From: Chloroflexota bacterium
GTDB taxonomy: Bacteria > Chloroflexota > Anaerolineae > Aggregatilineales > Phototrophicaceae
DNA length: 64,000 nt
Direction: 5' to 3'
NCBI GenBank assembly: GCA_013388745.1
Contig: JACAER010000050.1
Coordinates: 1 to 64,000, forward strand
Part shown: positions 1 through 7,817 of the stretch, one piece after another
Layout: each line of letters starts with the position of its first letter
How positions within the stretch are numbered: position 1 is the stretch's first letter
Program-made: the position numbers and the translations under genes
Notes under the pieces: model-generated
Told to the model about the DNA's origin: nothing
Databases searched by the model: none
What the model saw: only the letters and a program-made list of their open reading frames with translations

Positions 1-63
1 CAGGCTCTGGCGCAGGACCTGTCGTTCTTCATCTTTGAGTGATCGTGCATAGAGTGGTTTCAT
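1..63 (-). mobile_element. N-terminus of a probable IS630-family transposase (partial)
   Basis: A minus-strand reading frame begins with ATG at 63 and runs off the left edge. The 21 visible residues begin MKPLYARSLKDEERQ and continue to RQSL. This resembles the start of the helix-turn-helix region of IS630/Tc1-type transposases, in which a short charged segment with ER..L precedes the HTH. A GGAGG sequence lies one base upstream of the ATG. Terminal inverted repeats cannot be judged because only the upstream side is visible. A non-transposase HTH protein is the main alternative. Confidence 0.45.
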
Positions 64-189
64 GCCTCCATTCAACACGATTTCCTCTCATTATTCAATC
101 CCTTTACTCTGTGCTCGCATTAGGTACTATCTTATCCTGATTCTGGCAAACCGTGACCGCCTTTTTACAGCTTTTTTCTTAAGGTTTCT

Positions 190-225
190 GCCGGGCGCTG
201 TCTGATACGCAGCACAGCCCCCGGC
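190..225. repeat. GC-rich hairpin downstream of the ArsR-type gene
   Basis: The arms GCCGGG and CCCGGC are extended by GCTGT/ACAGC around a 12-base loop. It lies about 28 bases beyond the stop of the minus-strand regulator gene. No U-tract follows on the minus strand, so it is not a canonical intrinsic terminator, although it may stabilise the 3' end. Confidence 0.4.
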
Positions 226-252
226 GGTTGTTCCCTGTCCTGCAGGCGAAAA

Positions 253-867
253 TTACCCCTGTTCCTGATCTGGCGCGAGCCAGTAATTGCCGCCGCCGCG
301 TTCGCGCCGCATGAAGCCGTACTCGACCAGGCTGCGCCGCAGGGTGGCATAATCCTCGTGGATGGCCGTCAGCATGGCGTTGACCTGTTTTTCGCTGTAG
401 TACACGCCCGGCTCGAACAGCGTCGCTAGCCAGCGCAGCACTACCAGCCATTTTTTCTCTTTGGTCGGAAGCTGCGTGAGCTTGCCGGCGTGCGTGTATT
501 CGCGCAGCACCTTTTTGTCGTCTGCGCTCAGCTTCAGCGTTTCCATCCAGCTATAATCGGCGCTTTCGGTTTCCGGCGCGGTGGGTAGCTTTTCGATGTC
601 GGCGATCAGCGCCTTGAACTGTGCCAGCCGTGCCTCGTTGATCTGATAGAAGCGCTGGTTGCCCGCCATGCGCAGCCGCAGCAGCCCGGCGCTGTGCAGT
701 TTGCTGACATGATGCGAAATGGTCGGCTCTGTCAGTCCCAACACGCCTGCCAGTTCCGTCACGGTGTATGCGCGCGTGCTGAGCAGATTCACCATCGTCA
801 GGCGCTGTTCATCGGCCAGCGCCTTGAGCAGCGTCAACAAGAACTGCCGTTGTCCATAGTGTAACAT
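253..867 (-). CDS. ArsR-type winged-helix regulator with DUF2087 domain
   Basis: A 204-residue transcription factor. Residues about 10-90 form an ArsR-type winged helix; the recognition-helix region reads LTEPTISHHVSKLHSAGLL and is followed by a wing (RMAGNQRFYQI). Residues about 120-200 match DUF2087: KLTQLPTKEKKWLVVLRWL, then a second helix bundle ending in RERGGGNYWL. No CxC metal site typical of arsenic sensors is visible, so the signal is unknown. The ATG at 867 has AAGGTG a few bases upstream. The gene is divergent from the Ddn-like gene at 1018 and the spacer holds a direct repeat (889-913), so autoregulation and control of that neighbour are likely. Confidence 0.85.
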   Translation of the reverse strand: MLHYGQRQFLLTLLKALADEQRLTMVNLLSTRAYTVTELAGVLGLTEPTISHHVSKLHSAGLLRLRMAGNQRFYQINEARLAQFKALIADIEKLPTAPETESADYSWMETLKLSADDKKVLREYTHAGKLTQLPTKEKKWLVVLRWLATLFEPGVYYSEKQVNAMLTAIHEDYATLRRSLVEYGFMRRERGGGNYWLAPDQEQG

Positions 868-888
868 TGCACCTTATCATTCGACATT

Positions 889-913
889 TATCTAATTAGA
901 CAATTATCTAATT
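889..913. promoter_or_regulatory. Probable ArsR operator: direct repeat TATCTAATT
   Basis: TATCTAATT occurs at 889-897 and again at 905-913, a 16-base pitch. The first copy overlaps the perfect palindrome TCTAATTAGA (891-900). The AT-rich block stands out from the GC-rich surroundings and sits 22 bases upstream of the regulator start, as expected for an autoregulated ArsR-family gene. Assignment to this regulator is inferred from position. Confidence 0.5.
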
Positions 914-1017
914 TCAAGTATATCGAGCTTTGCATTAGTGTCAAGGGGAGAAGGATTTTTTCGCAAAAAATTGGAAGGCGGCTGCCGCCATTCTCGGCTA
1001 TACTGAGAAGTAGTGCC

Positions 1018-1620
1018 ATGTCTAAGGTGGATTTTGTGAGCGAAAAACACGGGCTGCCTTATCCTACCGGCATACTGGGCTGGGCGCTGCGGCTGCCGCT
1101 GCACCTGCATCGTCTGGGCTTTGGGCTGGTGCTGAGCTGGTTTAATCTGATGATTCTGGGTACGCGCGGGCGCAGCAGCGGTCAGGCGCGTTATGTGCCG
1201 GTCGAATGCCGCCGCCACGGCAGCAAAATATATGTTGTTTCGGGCTGGGGCGAGCAGCCGCACTGGTATCGCAACTTGCAGGCCGACGCGCTGGCAACGG
1301 CGCAGATCGGCGGGCGGGCCTACCGTGTGCGCGCCGTGCCGCTGACCGACCGCACCGAAGCGCTGCGGGTGCTGAACATGTTCCGCCGCACCGCGCCGCT
1401 GGTGTACGACGCCGTGCTGGCGCGCATGAGCAGCAGCCCGGTAGATGCGCGTTCGCTGCCCGACATCTCGCACCAATTTACGATTGTGCGCCTGAATATC
1501 GAGCCGGGCGCGCCGCCTGTGCCGCCGCTGCCGCGCGATCTGGGCTGGTTGGCGCCGGCGCTGGCGCTGCTGTTCGGCCTGACTCTGCTGGCGCTGCGCG
1601 TTTTACGCCAGCGCTCGTGA
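1018..1620 (+). CDS. Ddn-like nitroreductase/deazaflavin-dependent oxidoreductase family protein
   Basis: A 200-residue protein of the split-barrel Ddn family (DUF385), which commonly uses coenzyme F420 or another deazaflavin. The fold signature appears at residues about 38-95: LMILGTRGRSSGQARYVPVE, then KIYVVSGWGEQPHWYRNLQADALATAQIGG, the segment normally contacting the cofactor. The C-terminus (about 175-195) is one hydrophobic segment ending in RQRS, so the enzyme is probably membrane-anchored. A second family member lies at 23471. TATACT at 999-1004 places a likely transcription start only a few bases before the ATG, implying a very short leader. The substrate is unknown. Confidence 0.8.
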   Translation: MSKVDFVSEKHGLPYPTGILGWALRLPLHLHRLGFGLVLSWFNLMILGTRGRSSGQARYVPVECRRHGSKIYVVSGWGEQPHWYRNLQADALATAQIGGRAYRVRAVPLTDRTEALRVLNMFRRTAPLVYDAVLARMSSSPVDARSLPDISHQFTIVRLNIEPGAPPVPPLPRDLGWLAPALALLFGLTLLALRVLRQRS

Positions 1621-1668
1621 GTGTCGGTTCAATAACGATCATCACATATGATTTTTCCGAAGGACAGC

Positions 1669-2637
1669 ATGTCAGAATCCGCACAACTTCTGCGTCAGGT
1701 ACGGCTCGCGCTGCAAAATCAGGATTACCCGCTGGCGATCCGCTGCCTGGAACAAGCCGTCGAGATCGCCCACAGTCTGGGCGATACTAGCGCCGAAGGC
1801 CGGCATCTGGGCAATCTGGGGCTGATCTACTATCGCATCGGGCAGGCGGAAAAAGCGCTGGAATATTTCGAACTGGCGCTGGCGCGAGCGCGGGCGGAAC
1901 ATGACCGCGCCACCGAAGATGGCCTGCTCGGCAACATGGGCAACATCCTGCGCGAACTCAAACGCTACGACGCGGCGCTGGAATATCTGAATCAAGCGCT
2001 GCTGATCGCCCAGGAAATCGGCGATGTGCGCGGGCGCGGCCTGTGGCTCGGCAATCTGGGGCTGTTGTATGATGATCTCAAACAGTATGCCAAAGCCGCC
2101 GAACTGCACGCGCAGGCGGCGGAGATCGCGCGCCAATTGCAGGACGCGCGCGGGCTGGTGACGCGCCTGGGCAATCTGGGACAAAGCCGGGTCGCTACCG
2201 CCGATTATGCCGCCGCGCTGGAAGCCTTCCGCGAGGCGGCCAAATTGTGCGAAGAATTGGGCGACGCCTCCGCCTTGATGCGGCGCCTCTCCACTGTCGG
2301 CGATGTGCAGTATGAGATGGCGCGCGCCGCTGTTTCTGATGACGAGCGCAGCCGCCTGCTGCACGCCGCGATGGAAAGCTATCGCTACGCGCTCGATACC
2401 ACCGCCGCACTGGGCGACGGCACAGGACATACACCGGAGCAGATTCGCCTGCATCAGGCGCAGCTTTTGCGCGCTATCGGCGTCGTGCTGGCTGATCTGG
2501 GACAGACGCAGCGTGCGGCAGAGTGTTTCGCGGCGGCGGCGCGCTTTTTTGGGCTGTTGGGTATGGAAAGCCAGCGCGCCGAAGCCGAACAGCGGCAGGC
2601 GGCGCTCACGAAACGGCGTTCCAAAGTTGAGAATTAA
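1669..2637 (+). CDS. Tetratricopeptide-repeat protein
   Basis: A protein of about 322 residues made almost wholly of TPR hairpins. Units recur every 40 residues with the pattern GRHLGNLGLIYYRIGQAEKA, GLLGNMGNILRELKRYDAA, GLWLGNLGLLYDDLKQYAKA and TRLGNLGQSRVATADYAAA. The G-N-L-G pattern at each helix A is typical of the Rapsyn/kinesin-light-chain-like TPR subtype. It probably acts as a protein-binding scaffold; the partner is unknown. An upstream ATG at 1648 is in frame, but AAGGA lies just before 1669, which I prefer. The stop directly abuts the ATG of the sortase gene, so the two are probably translationally coupled. Confidence 0.85.
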   Translation: MSESAQLLRQVRLALQNQDYPLAIRCLEQAVEIAHSLGDTSAEGRHLGNLGLIYYRIGQAEKALEYFELALARARAEHDRATEDGLLGNMGNILRELKRYDAALEYLNQALLIAQEIGDVRGRGLWLGNLGLLYDDLKQYAKAAELHAQAAEIARQLQDARGLVTRLGNLGQSRVATADYAAALEAFREAAKLCEELGDASALMRRLSTVGDVQYEMARAAVSDDERSRLLHAAMESYRYALDTTAALGDGTGHTPEQIRLHQAQLLRAIGVVLADLGQTQRAAECFAAAARFFGLLGMESQRAEAEQRQAALTKRRSKVEN

Positions 2638-3282
2638 ATGCCTATGAACCGCAATCGCGGCAGTTCCGCCGCCACCCTCACACAAATCATCGTTTTCGGT
2701 GTGCTGCTTGGCGCGGCCTTTTTCGTTTATGACAACTGGCGCAGTGGCATGGAACGCGCCGCGCTGCCGACGGCTGCGCCAACCGCTACTGCACAGGCCA
2801 GCGCCACACCCCCGCCCACCGCCGATCTGCAAGCGCCGCTGGCTGCCACCAACGCGCTCACGCCCACCACGCTTTTTATCCCCACGCAGGGCATTCTCGC
2901 GCCAGTGATTCAGGTGTTTCTGGATGGCCTTAGTTGGGATATTCGCAATCTCGGCACGAACGTCGGCCATCTTCAGGGCACTGCCTGGCTGGATTCGCCG
3001 GGCAACATCGTGCTTTCCGGCCATGTCGAAATGTCTGATGGCCGGCTGGGGGTTTTCGCCAGCCTCAACCAACTGGCGCAGGGTGATCTGATCGTTTTGC
3101 AGCATGGCAGCGAAGAGCGGCGCTACAGCGTGCGCAGCATCGGGCGTGTGCAGCCCACTGATCTCAGCGTGCTGTATCCGACGCTCAACGAGCAGTTGAC
3201 GCTCATCACCTGCGAAGATTACGACTTTTTCCAGAATTCGTATCTGGAGCGCGTCGTGGTTGTCGCGGATCGTATCCAGTAG
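2638..3282 (+). CDS. Sortase-family transpeptidase (class D/E-like)
   Basis: A 214-residue membrane-anchored sortase. Residues about 10-30 form an N-terminal signal anchor (TQIIVFGVLLGAAFFVYDNW), followed by a Thr/Ala/Pro-rich linker to about residue 75. The catalytic domain carries the expected triad: His129 in LSGHVEMSDG, Cys192 in TLITCEDYDF and Arg205 in YLERVVVVA. The length and TLITC motif suit class D/E-like sortases, which attach LPxTG-like proteins or work on surface polymers. No obvious LPxTG substrate lies beside it. It forms a tight cluster with the TPR gene (adjacent) and the membrane protein at 3294. Confidence 0.9.
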   Translation: MPMNRNRGSSAATLTQIIVFGVLLGAAFFVYDNWRSGMERAALPTAAPTATAQASATPPPTADLQAPLAATNALTPTTLFIPTQGILAPVIQVFLDGLSWDIRNLGTNVGHLQGTAWLDSPGNIVLSGHVEMSDGRLGVFASLNQLAQGDLIVLQHGSEERRYSVRSIGRVQPTDLSVLYPTLNEQLTLITCEDYDFFQNSYLERVVVVADRIQ

Positions 3283-3293
3283 GAAACACGTCG

Positions 3294-3956
3294 ATGCCGA
3301 ACCCGTTTTCTGCCCTGCGCGACACTCTTTTGCAGCGGCTGTGGTACGTCCACCCTGCCGTGCTGCTCACTGTGCAGGCTACGCCTGGCGCGTGCCTGTA
3401 CGCGCTGGCGATAGCAGCCAGGCCGAGCGTCGAGCGGCTGCAACTGCGCGACGTGTTCAGTGACGGGCGGCGTTATTTCCTGGAAGCGCGCGCCGATGGC
3501 TTTCGGATGCGCACCAACAGCAGTGTACGCTGGCGCTACCGCCGCCGCACAGGTACGATCACCGTGCTCAACGGCACGTTCGACTCGCTGGGCGAAAACG
3601 GCGCGCACCTGCATTTGCGCGCGCGTATCGCCCTGCCGTATCTGATCGATGTCTTCGGTTGGCCGCTGCTGTTCAGCGCTATTTTTCTGCCCTTTGAGTT
3701 ATGGCCGATCGTCGTGCGTGTCGGACTGGCGCTGCTGCTGCTGGGGCTGTCGTGGGTCGGCCACCGCGCGCACGCCCGGCTTCAGGCCGTCGAGATGATG
3801 TACTTCATCGGGCGCGCGCTGGAAGAATTCGCGCCCGCCACTATTCACGCGCTGGACGCCACGACGCCGCTGGTTCACGACGATACGCAGGCCAACCTGC
3901 GCCGCGAATTCCGCCGCGAATGGGAAAAATTCTACCAGCAGCACGAGGGAGATTAA
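3294..3956 (+). CDS. Hypothetical protein with a central membrane hairpin
   Basis: A 220-residue protein that I do not recognise. Residues 1-115 are mixed alpha/beta, with an Arg-rich patch (RWRYRRRTGTITVLNG). Two adjoining hydrophobic stretches at about 120-160 (YLIDVFGWPLLFSAIFLPFE and WPIVVRVGLALLLLGLSWVG) form a probable transmembrane hairpin. The C-terminal 60 residues are helical and soluble. The ATG at 3294 has AGGAAA upstream and follows the sortase stop by 11 bases, so it is probably cotranscribed and may serve the same envelope process. Confidence 0.7.
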   Translation: MPNPFSALRDTLLQRLWYVHPAVLLTVQATPGACLYALAIAARPSVERLQLRDVFSDGRRYFLEARADGFRMRTNSSVRWRYRRRTGTITVLNGTFDSLGENGAHLHLRARIALPYLIDVFGWPLLFSAIFLPFELWPIVVRVGLALLLLGLSWVGHRAHARLQAVEMMYFIGRALEEFAPATIHALDATTPLVHDDTQANLRREFRREWEKFYQQHEGD

Positions 3957-4113
3957 GGGGCACGCACTCTTTCGACAAACCACACATCGGGAGATAGAGA
4001 TAGCTCATAAACGGCTGAGCCAAAGGGGGGATGAATAACTATGACGCAGCAAGATCGTCGGAATCCTGCTCATGAGGGAGCACGCCTGTTTCAAGATATG
4101 GTATGATCGTTTC

Positions 4114-4224
4114 ATGGCCGACCCGGAATTGACTGCGCTTTATACGGATGTCGCTGCCGAAAAAGACCTGTGGCTGCAACCGGTTGCAGCACGTTTCCAA
4201 TACTGGCTTAACGCGTGCTTGTGA
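4114..4224 (+). other. Short ORF of uncertain status between convergent genes
   Basis: A 36-codon frame (MADPELTALYTDVAAEKDLW...) with coding-like composition lies in the otherwise empty 3957-4207 spacer and runs 17 bases into the 3' end of the convergent minus-strand gene. No convincing ribosome-binding site precedes it. It could be a remnant of a longer gene, a small protein, or chance. The rest of the spacer shows nothing else. Confidence 0.2.
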
Positions 4225-5494
4225 GCCGCAGCAGCGCCGCCTCTGCGCCCGCCTCTGCCCACGCCAGATACACATGGCGCTCGCGGTCTGTCGCCACCTG
4301 CGGCGCGCCGATCATCAGGGGCACAGCGGCCACACGCTGATAGCCTGCTACTCTCCCGCCGCTGAAATAGACCAGCCCCACGAATGCGCCATCCCACACA
4401 GCCACCGGCAGCGCCGCATACTGCCCGACGAGCGCTGATGCCCACGCCAGCCAGGTTTCGCCCGCGTCCGCCGCCGCCGCCGCGCCGCCGTTAAAGCCGG
4501 TCTCGAAACTGCCCGCCGTGAGCGCGAAACCCAAACGCCGCGCTGCGTCCCAGGCCTGCGCGCCGAACGCGCCCGCCGCGAACCAGGTTTCCGCCGTACC
4601 ATCAGCGCGCCTGATATTCCAGAACACATAGGCGTGCGTCCTGTCCAGTCCCGCCGTGATGCTCGCCAGCCGGTCGCCCGCGTTGAGCAGCGGCAGCGTT
4701 GTGAGCGCTAACGGCTGCTGCGCGCCCGTTTCGTTTAAGCGCGCCCGCCACAGCCGGCCCTCTTGTGCCCAGTAGACGTCGATCTGGCCCGCGTCTGTGC
4801 GCGTCAGCAGCGGCCAATCGGCGTTGAGCGCCAAACGCTGCGGGAACAAAGGCCGTCCCGCCGCGTCGAGACGCTGCCAGTAGAGAGTCGGTTCGGCGGC
4901 CAGCCCGCCGCTCCAGGCCAGCCACAGCGACCCATCGCCCGCCGCCGCTGCCGCGTAATGCCAGGTCTGGCCGCTGGAAACCAGGGTCGGCCCGCGTTCT
5001 AAGGTCAGGGTTGGCGTAATCAGCGCGGCGAACAGGCGCGTTTCGTTGGCGGCGAAGGGGTCACTTTGCGTCTGTGCGTCGGCGTCCAGCCACAGCAGAT
5101 GCAGATTGCCGCCGCCAGCGGGCAGCAGCCTTTGTCCGTAGGGGCGCACGGGCGAAAGCCGCAGCGTCACCGGCGCGCCGAGTCCCGCCTCACTATGCTG
5201 GCGCATCATCGGCTGGATGCCATCGGCGTCTGCGCCAATCCATGCCGCGCTGAGCAAACCGGGCGTCAGCGCCGCCAGCGCCGGGCCATCCCCCTGTGCA
5301 GCAGCGGCCAGCGTCACGATTGGCCCCCAGATCGACAGCGGCGCATCCGACGGCGTGCCCCCCGCGCAGCCCGCCAGCAGCACGAGCACGCCGCACAGCG
5401 TCAGCGCGCGCCGCAGGAATGCCGTCCCTGGCAAACAGAAGGAGGGTGTCCGGGCGCGATTGTTCGCGTGTGACTCGCTAAAGGATCGCTGCAT
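4208..5494 (-). CDS. Secreted lipoprotein, probably beta-propeller-like
   Basis: 428 residues. A hydrophobic h-region ends in the lipobox LLAGC (about residues 38-42), so the mature protein is probably lipid-anchored outside the membrane. The first 25 residues before the signal are polar and the true start may lie further in. The mature part is a series of roughly 50-residue segments with recurrent W and aromatic motifs (LLWLDADAQ, WHYAAAAAGDGSLWLAWSG, HAYVFWNIRR, ETWLAWASAL, HVYLAWAEA). This pattern looks like BNR/Kelch-style propeller blades. No catalytic motif is recognisable. Eight bases separate it from the upstream gene at 5503. Confidence 0.7.
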   Translation of the reverse strand: MQRSFSESHANNRARTPSFCLPGTAFLRRALTLCGVLVLLAGCAGGTPSDAPLSIWGPIVTLAAAAQGDGPALAALTPGLLSAAWIGADADGIQPMMRQHSEAGLGAPVTLRLSPVRPYGQRLLPAGGGNLHLLWLDADAQTQSDPFAANETRLFAALITPTLTLERGPTLVSSGQTWHYAAAAAGDGSLWLAWSGGLAAEPTLYWQRLDAAGRPLFPQRLALNADWPLLTRTDAGQIDVYWAQEGRLWRARLNETGAQQPLALTTLPLLNAGDRLASITAGLDRTHAYVFWNIRRADGTAETWFAAGAFGAQAWDAARRLGFALTAGSFETGFNGGAAAAADAGETWLAWASALVGQYAALPVAVWDGAFVGLVYFSGGRVAGYQRVAAVPLMIGAPQVATDRERHVYLAWAEAGAEAALLRLTSTR

Positions 5495-5502
5495 TGCGTC
5501 TT

Positions 5503-5883
5503 TTATTCGCCAGAAAGAGCTGCCAGTCCAGCGATACCCTTGTAGCGCACGGGATTGGGCGCGAAAAAAGCCACCTCGCGCACGATAAAACGCGCGACGT
5601 TGAACGATACATTGGGCAGCACCGCCTCGTAATGCCTGCCGAAGTACACGCCGACATGATAGCGGTCATCGCCGATCATCTGCCGCGCCAACCGCCCGAT
5701 CAGGCCCGGCACGCCCGGCGCTTTGACGACTTCGACTTCTTCGATCTGCGCCCAGACTACCGGCGCGCCGTCGATATAGACTTCTTCGCTGTCGGTGACG
5801 AAGTGTTGTTCGACAAAGCGCATTTCCTTTTCAGTCAAGTCATCGCTGCTGGGGCGCTGCGGCGCGCGCTGCAAATAGGGCAT
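5503..5883 (-). CDS. Conserved-looking hypothetical protein, 126 residues
   Basis: A soluble small protein, mixed alpha/beta, without signal peptide or membrane segment. Charged residues dominate the N-terminus (SSDDLTEKEMRFVEQHF). The central part reads VYIDGAPVVWAQIEEVEVVKAPGVPGLIGRLARQMIGDDRYHVGVYFGRHYEAVLPN, which looks like a small beta-barrel followed by a helix. AAGGA lies about nine bases before the ATG. I do not recognise the family. It is the middle gene of a compact minus-strand run of small genes (6664 down to 4208). Confidence 0.6.
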   Translation of the reverse strand: MPYLQRAPQRPSSDDLTEKEMRFVEQHFVTDSEEVYIDGAPVVWAQIEEVEVVKAPGVPGLIGRLARQMIGDDRYHVGVYFGRHYEAVLPNVSFNVARFIVREVAFFAPNPVRYKGIAGLAALSGE

Positions 5884-5909
5884 AAGCGTTTTTCCTTATC
5901 ACAGGTGCT

Positions 5910-6326
5910 TTAGGGCGTCGGCGTCAGCGCGGCGCGCGGCAGCACTTCGACCAGAATCGTCACTTCGTCGCTCTGCGTGCCGTCGGGACGATAAGCGACA
6001 GCCGTCAGCGCGTGGCGGCCTACTCCCTGCGCCTGCCAGTTCATCAGCACGCGGAAGGTCGGCACGGGCACGCCGCCTTCTGGCTCGCCCTGACGATAGG
6101 GCAGATCGTCGACGCGCAGTTCGATACGCGCGATGCCCTGCGAGGCATCCGTGCCCACCAGATCAATCGTCAGTTCCGCGCCTTCGAGGATCGTCGCGCC
6201 GTTCACTGGCGCTTCGAACGTCACGCGCGGCAGGTCGGGCGTGGGAATCGCTGTCGGCGGCGTCGTGCTCAGATTACAGGCGGTCAGCGCCAGCAGCGCC
6301 AGCGCGTAGATTACAAATCGACACAT
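5910..6326 (-). CDS. Small lipoprotein with one Ig-like domain
   Basis: About 138 residues. The start at 6326 gives MCRFVIYALALLALTAC, a short signal peptide ending in a lipobox; a longer in-frame start at 6383 would bury it and is less likely. After a Thr/Pro linker (TTPPTAIPTPDLP), residues about 35-130 form a bacterial Ig-like domain of the kind found in surface proteins (VTFEAPVNGATILEGAELTI ... IARIELRVDDLPY ... GRHALTAVAYRPDGTQSDEVTILVEV). It overlaps the end of the PLAT gene by 16 bases, so the two are cotranscribed and possibly translationally coupled. Confidence 0.75.
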   Translation of the reverse strand: MCRFVIYALALLALTACNLSTTPPTAIPTPDLPRVTFEAPVNGATILEGAELTIDLVGTDASQGIARIELRVDDLPYRQGEPEGGVPVPTFRVLMNWQAQGVGRHALTAVAYRPDGTQSDEVTILVEVLPRAALTPTP

Positions 6327-6664
6327 GCCGATAACGTCCCCGCTTCCTCTAAACCCAACCACTGTTGAAACCGGAATGTCCATTCTTTGCCGCTGGCGTC
6401 ATAACGCACGCGCACGGTTTCGACGAACCAGCCGGAATCCGCCGTGCCGTCCTGGCCGATGCAGCAGCGCGTCAGGTCGCCCAGATCGGGCGCTTCCAGC
6501 ACGAATTTGTCAGTGCTGCCTTCCTCGAAGGAAAACACATCCTCTGGCGGCAGATAAATCGAATCGGTGCGCGCGTTCACGCCGAATAACTGGATAAACA
6601 CGTTGGAATCCGTGCCGGCCAGCGCTTGTTCGCCCGTTTTGATCCAAATGCTGTAACTGCTCAT
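6311..6664 (-). CDS. Stand-alone PLAT/LH2 domain protein
   Basis: 117 residues consisting of essentially one PLAT (lipoxygenase homology 2) domain. The opening strand YSIWIKTGEQALAGTDSNVFIQLFG, the GTDSNVFI turn, and the later TDKFVLEAPDLGDLTRCCIG and WFVETVRVRYDASGKEWTFRFQQWL are the family landmarks. PLAT domains bind lipids or proteins, usually as part of larger enzymes or channels; a single free domain is less usual. There is no signal peptide. AAGGGA precedes the ATG by six bases. It is cotranscribed with the Ig-like lipoprotein (16-base overlap), suggesting a role at the cell surface or membrane. Confidence 0.8.
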   Translation of the reverse strand: MSSYSIWIKTGEQALAGTDSNVFIQLFGVNARTDSIYLPPEDVFSFEEGSTDKFVLEAPDLGDLTRCCIGQDGTADSGWFVETVRVRYDASGKEWTFRFQQWLGLEEAGTLSACVDL

Positions 6665-6700
6665 CGTGTATCCCTTCGGTCAAAAGGTGGTAGGGTTTGG

Positions 6701-6718
6701 GGCGATTCATGAATCGCC
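6701..6718. repeat. Intergenic palindrome GGCGATTCATGAATCGCC
   Basis: A perfect 18-base palindrome in the spacer between two minus-strand genes. A diverged copy lies at 7737-7764 on the other side of the aldo/keto reductase gene. Confidence 0.6.
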
Positions 6719-6750
6719 GTTTAAAGCAGGGTGGCGCATGTTTTGGCGGC

Positions 6751-6770
6751 GGACAAGGCAGGCCTTGTCC
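6751..6770. repeat. Intergenic palindrome GGACAAGGC..GCCTTGTCC
   Basis: Two 9-base inverted arms separated by two bases, followed by CTAC. It sits 33 bases from the previous palindrome and just beyond the stop of the aldo/keto reductase gene. No U-tract follows. Confidence 0.55.
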
Positions 6771-6775
6771 CTACT

Positions 6776-7678
6776 TCAGGGCACTTCGTGGCCAGCCGAG
6801 GCCTGCCAGATGCTAAACCACTGCTGGCGGTCAAGCTGAATCTGTTCGGCGGCTGCCGCGCCGCGCAGGCGTTCGACCTTGCCACTGCCCAGCACGGGCA
6901 CGACATGCGCCGGGTGCGCCAGCAGCCACGCCAGCGCGACCGTATCCAGCGCCGCTCCTCCGTGCGCCCGCCCCACCTGTTCCAGCGCCGCGCGCACACG
7001 CTGGGTCTGCGCGTCCTGCCCGGTAAACAGGCTGCCGCCGCCCAGCGGTGACCAGGCCATCGGCGGCAGACGCAAACGCTGGCTGTGGTCGAGCGTGCCG
7101 TCGTGCAGCGGTTGCAGATGCAGCACCGAAAACTCGATCTGGTTAGTCACCAACGGGAAATCCAGCCGCGCTTGCAGCAGATCGAACTGCGACGGCGTAA
7201 AATTAGAGACGCCGAAATGCAGCACCTTGCCCGCCTGCTTCAGTTCGACAAAGGCGGCGGCGGTCTCATCGGCGTTCAGCAGCGGGTCGGGGCGGTGAAT
7301 CAGCAGCAGGTCAATGTAGTCGGTGCGCATCTGGCGCAGCGAATTTTCGGCCGCAGCCACGATGTGCGCGCGGCTGGTGTTATAGTGCTTGACAAAGTGT
7401 TGTGGGCGCTGGTCAGAAAGCAGCGCAATGCCGCACTTGGTGACAATCTCCATTGTGCCGCGCAGCGCCGGTTGCAAGGCCAGCGCCTCGCCGAAGGCCG
7501 CTTCGCAGCGGTAGCCGCCGTAGATGTCGGCGTTGTCAAAAGTCGTCAGCCCCAGATCAAGACAGGCGTGGATCCAATCCAGCAGCGCGTCTTTGCTCAT
7601 CTGCCATTCCATCAGCCGCCACACGCCCGCCACCAGGCGCGACATCTGCATTGTTCCAACCTGTATCCGCGCGACCAC
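6776..7678 (-). CDS. Aldo/keto reductase (YdhF-like)
   Basis: 300 residues, the usual length for an NADPH-dependent aldo/keto reductase with a TIM barrel. The catalytic tetrad is visible: Asp and Tyr in TTFDNADIYGGYR, Lys in EIVTKCGI, His in LLLIHRPDP. The Ser-Asn motif of the amide-binding site is in HFGVSNFTPSQFDLL and the NADPH-binding C-terminal loop in VVPVLGSGKVERL. The pattern matches the YdhF group. The start is a GTG at 7678 with GAGGAG about nine bases upstream. Intergenic palindromes flank the gene on both sides. Confidence 0.9.
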   Translation of the reverse strand: MVARIQVGTMQMSRLVAGVWRLMEWQMSKDALLDWIHACLDLGLTTFDNADIYGGYRCEAAFGEALALQPALRGTMEIVTKCGIALLSDQRPQHFVKHYNTSRAHIVAAAENSLRQMRTDYIDLLLIHRPDPLLNADETAAAFVELKQAGKVLHFGVSNFTPSQFDLLQARLDFPLVTNQIEFSVLHLQPLHDGTLDHSQRLRLPPMAWSPLGGGSLFTGQDAQTQRVRAALEQVGRAHGGAALDTVALAWLLAHPAHVVPVLGSGKVERLRGAAAAEQIQLDRQQWFSIWQASAGHEVP

Positions 7679-7736
7679 CGTATGATCTCCTCATGATTGA
7701 CGCCAGGAAGTCGTTTGCAACAAGATTGTTCGTGTC

Positions 7737-7764
7737 GTAGGGGCGACTCGTGACTCGCCTCTAC
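7737..7764. repeat. Diverged copy of the GGCGA..TCGCC palindrome
   Basis: GTAG and CTAC ends enclose GGCGACTC-GT-GACTCGCC, an imperfect version of the palindrome at 6701 with the same outer GTAG/CTAC found beside other palindromes here. Confidence 0.5.
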
Positions 7765-7817
7765 ATTTATACCAGATTCTACGGCATGTCCGGCAAGCTG
7801 CGCTAGAATTGGGGGTT

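Noticed and set aside
190-225. Hairpin as an intrinsic terminator of the ArsR-type gene
   Set aside because: No U-tract on the strand being transcribed.
4114-4224. 36-codon ORF as a confident gene
   Set aside because: No ribosome-binding site and overlap with a convergent gene; listed only as low confidence.
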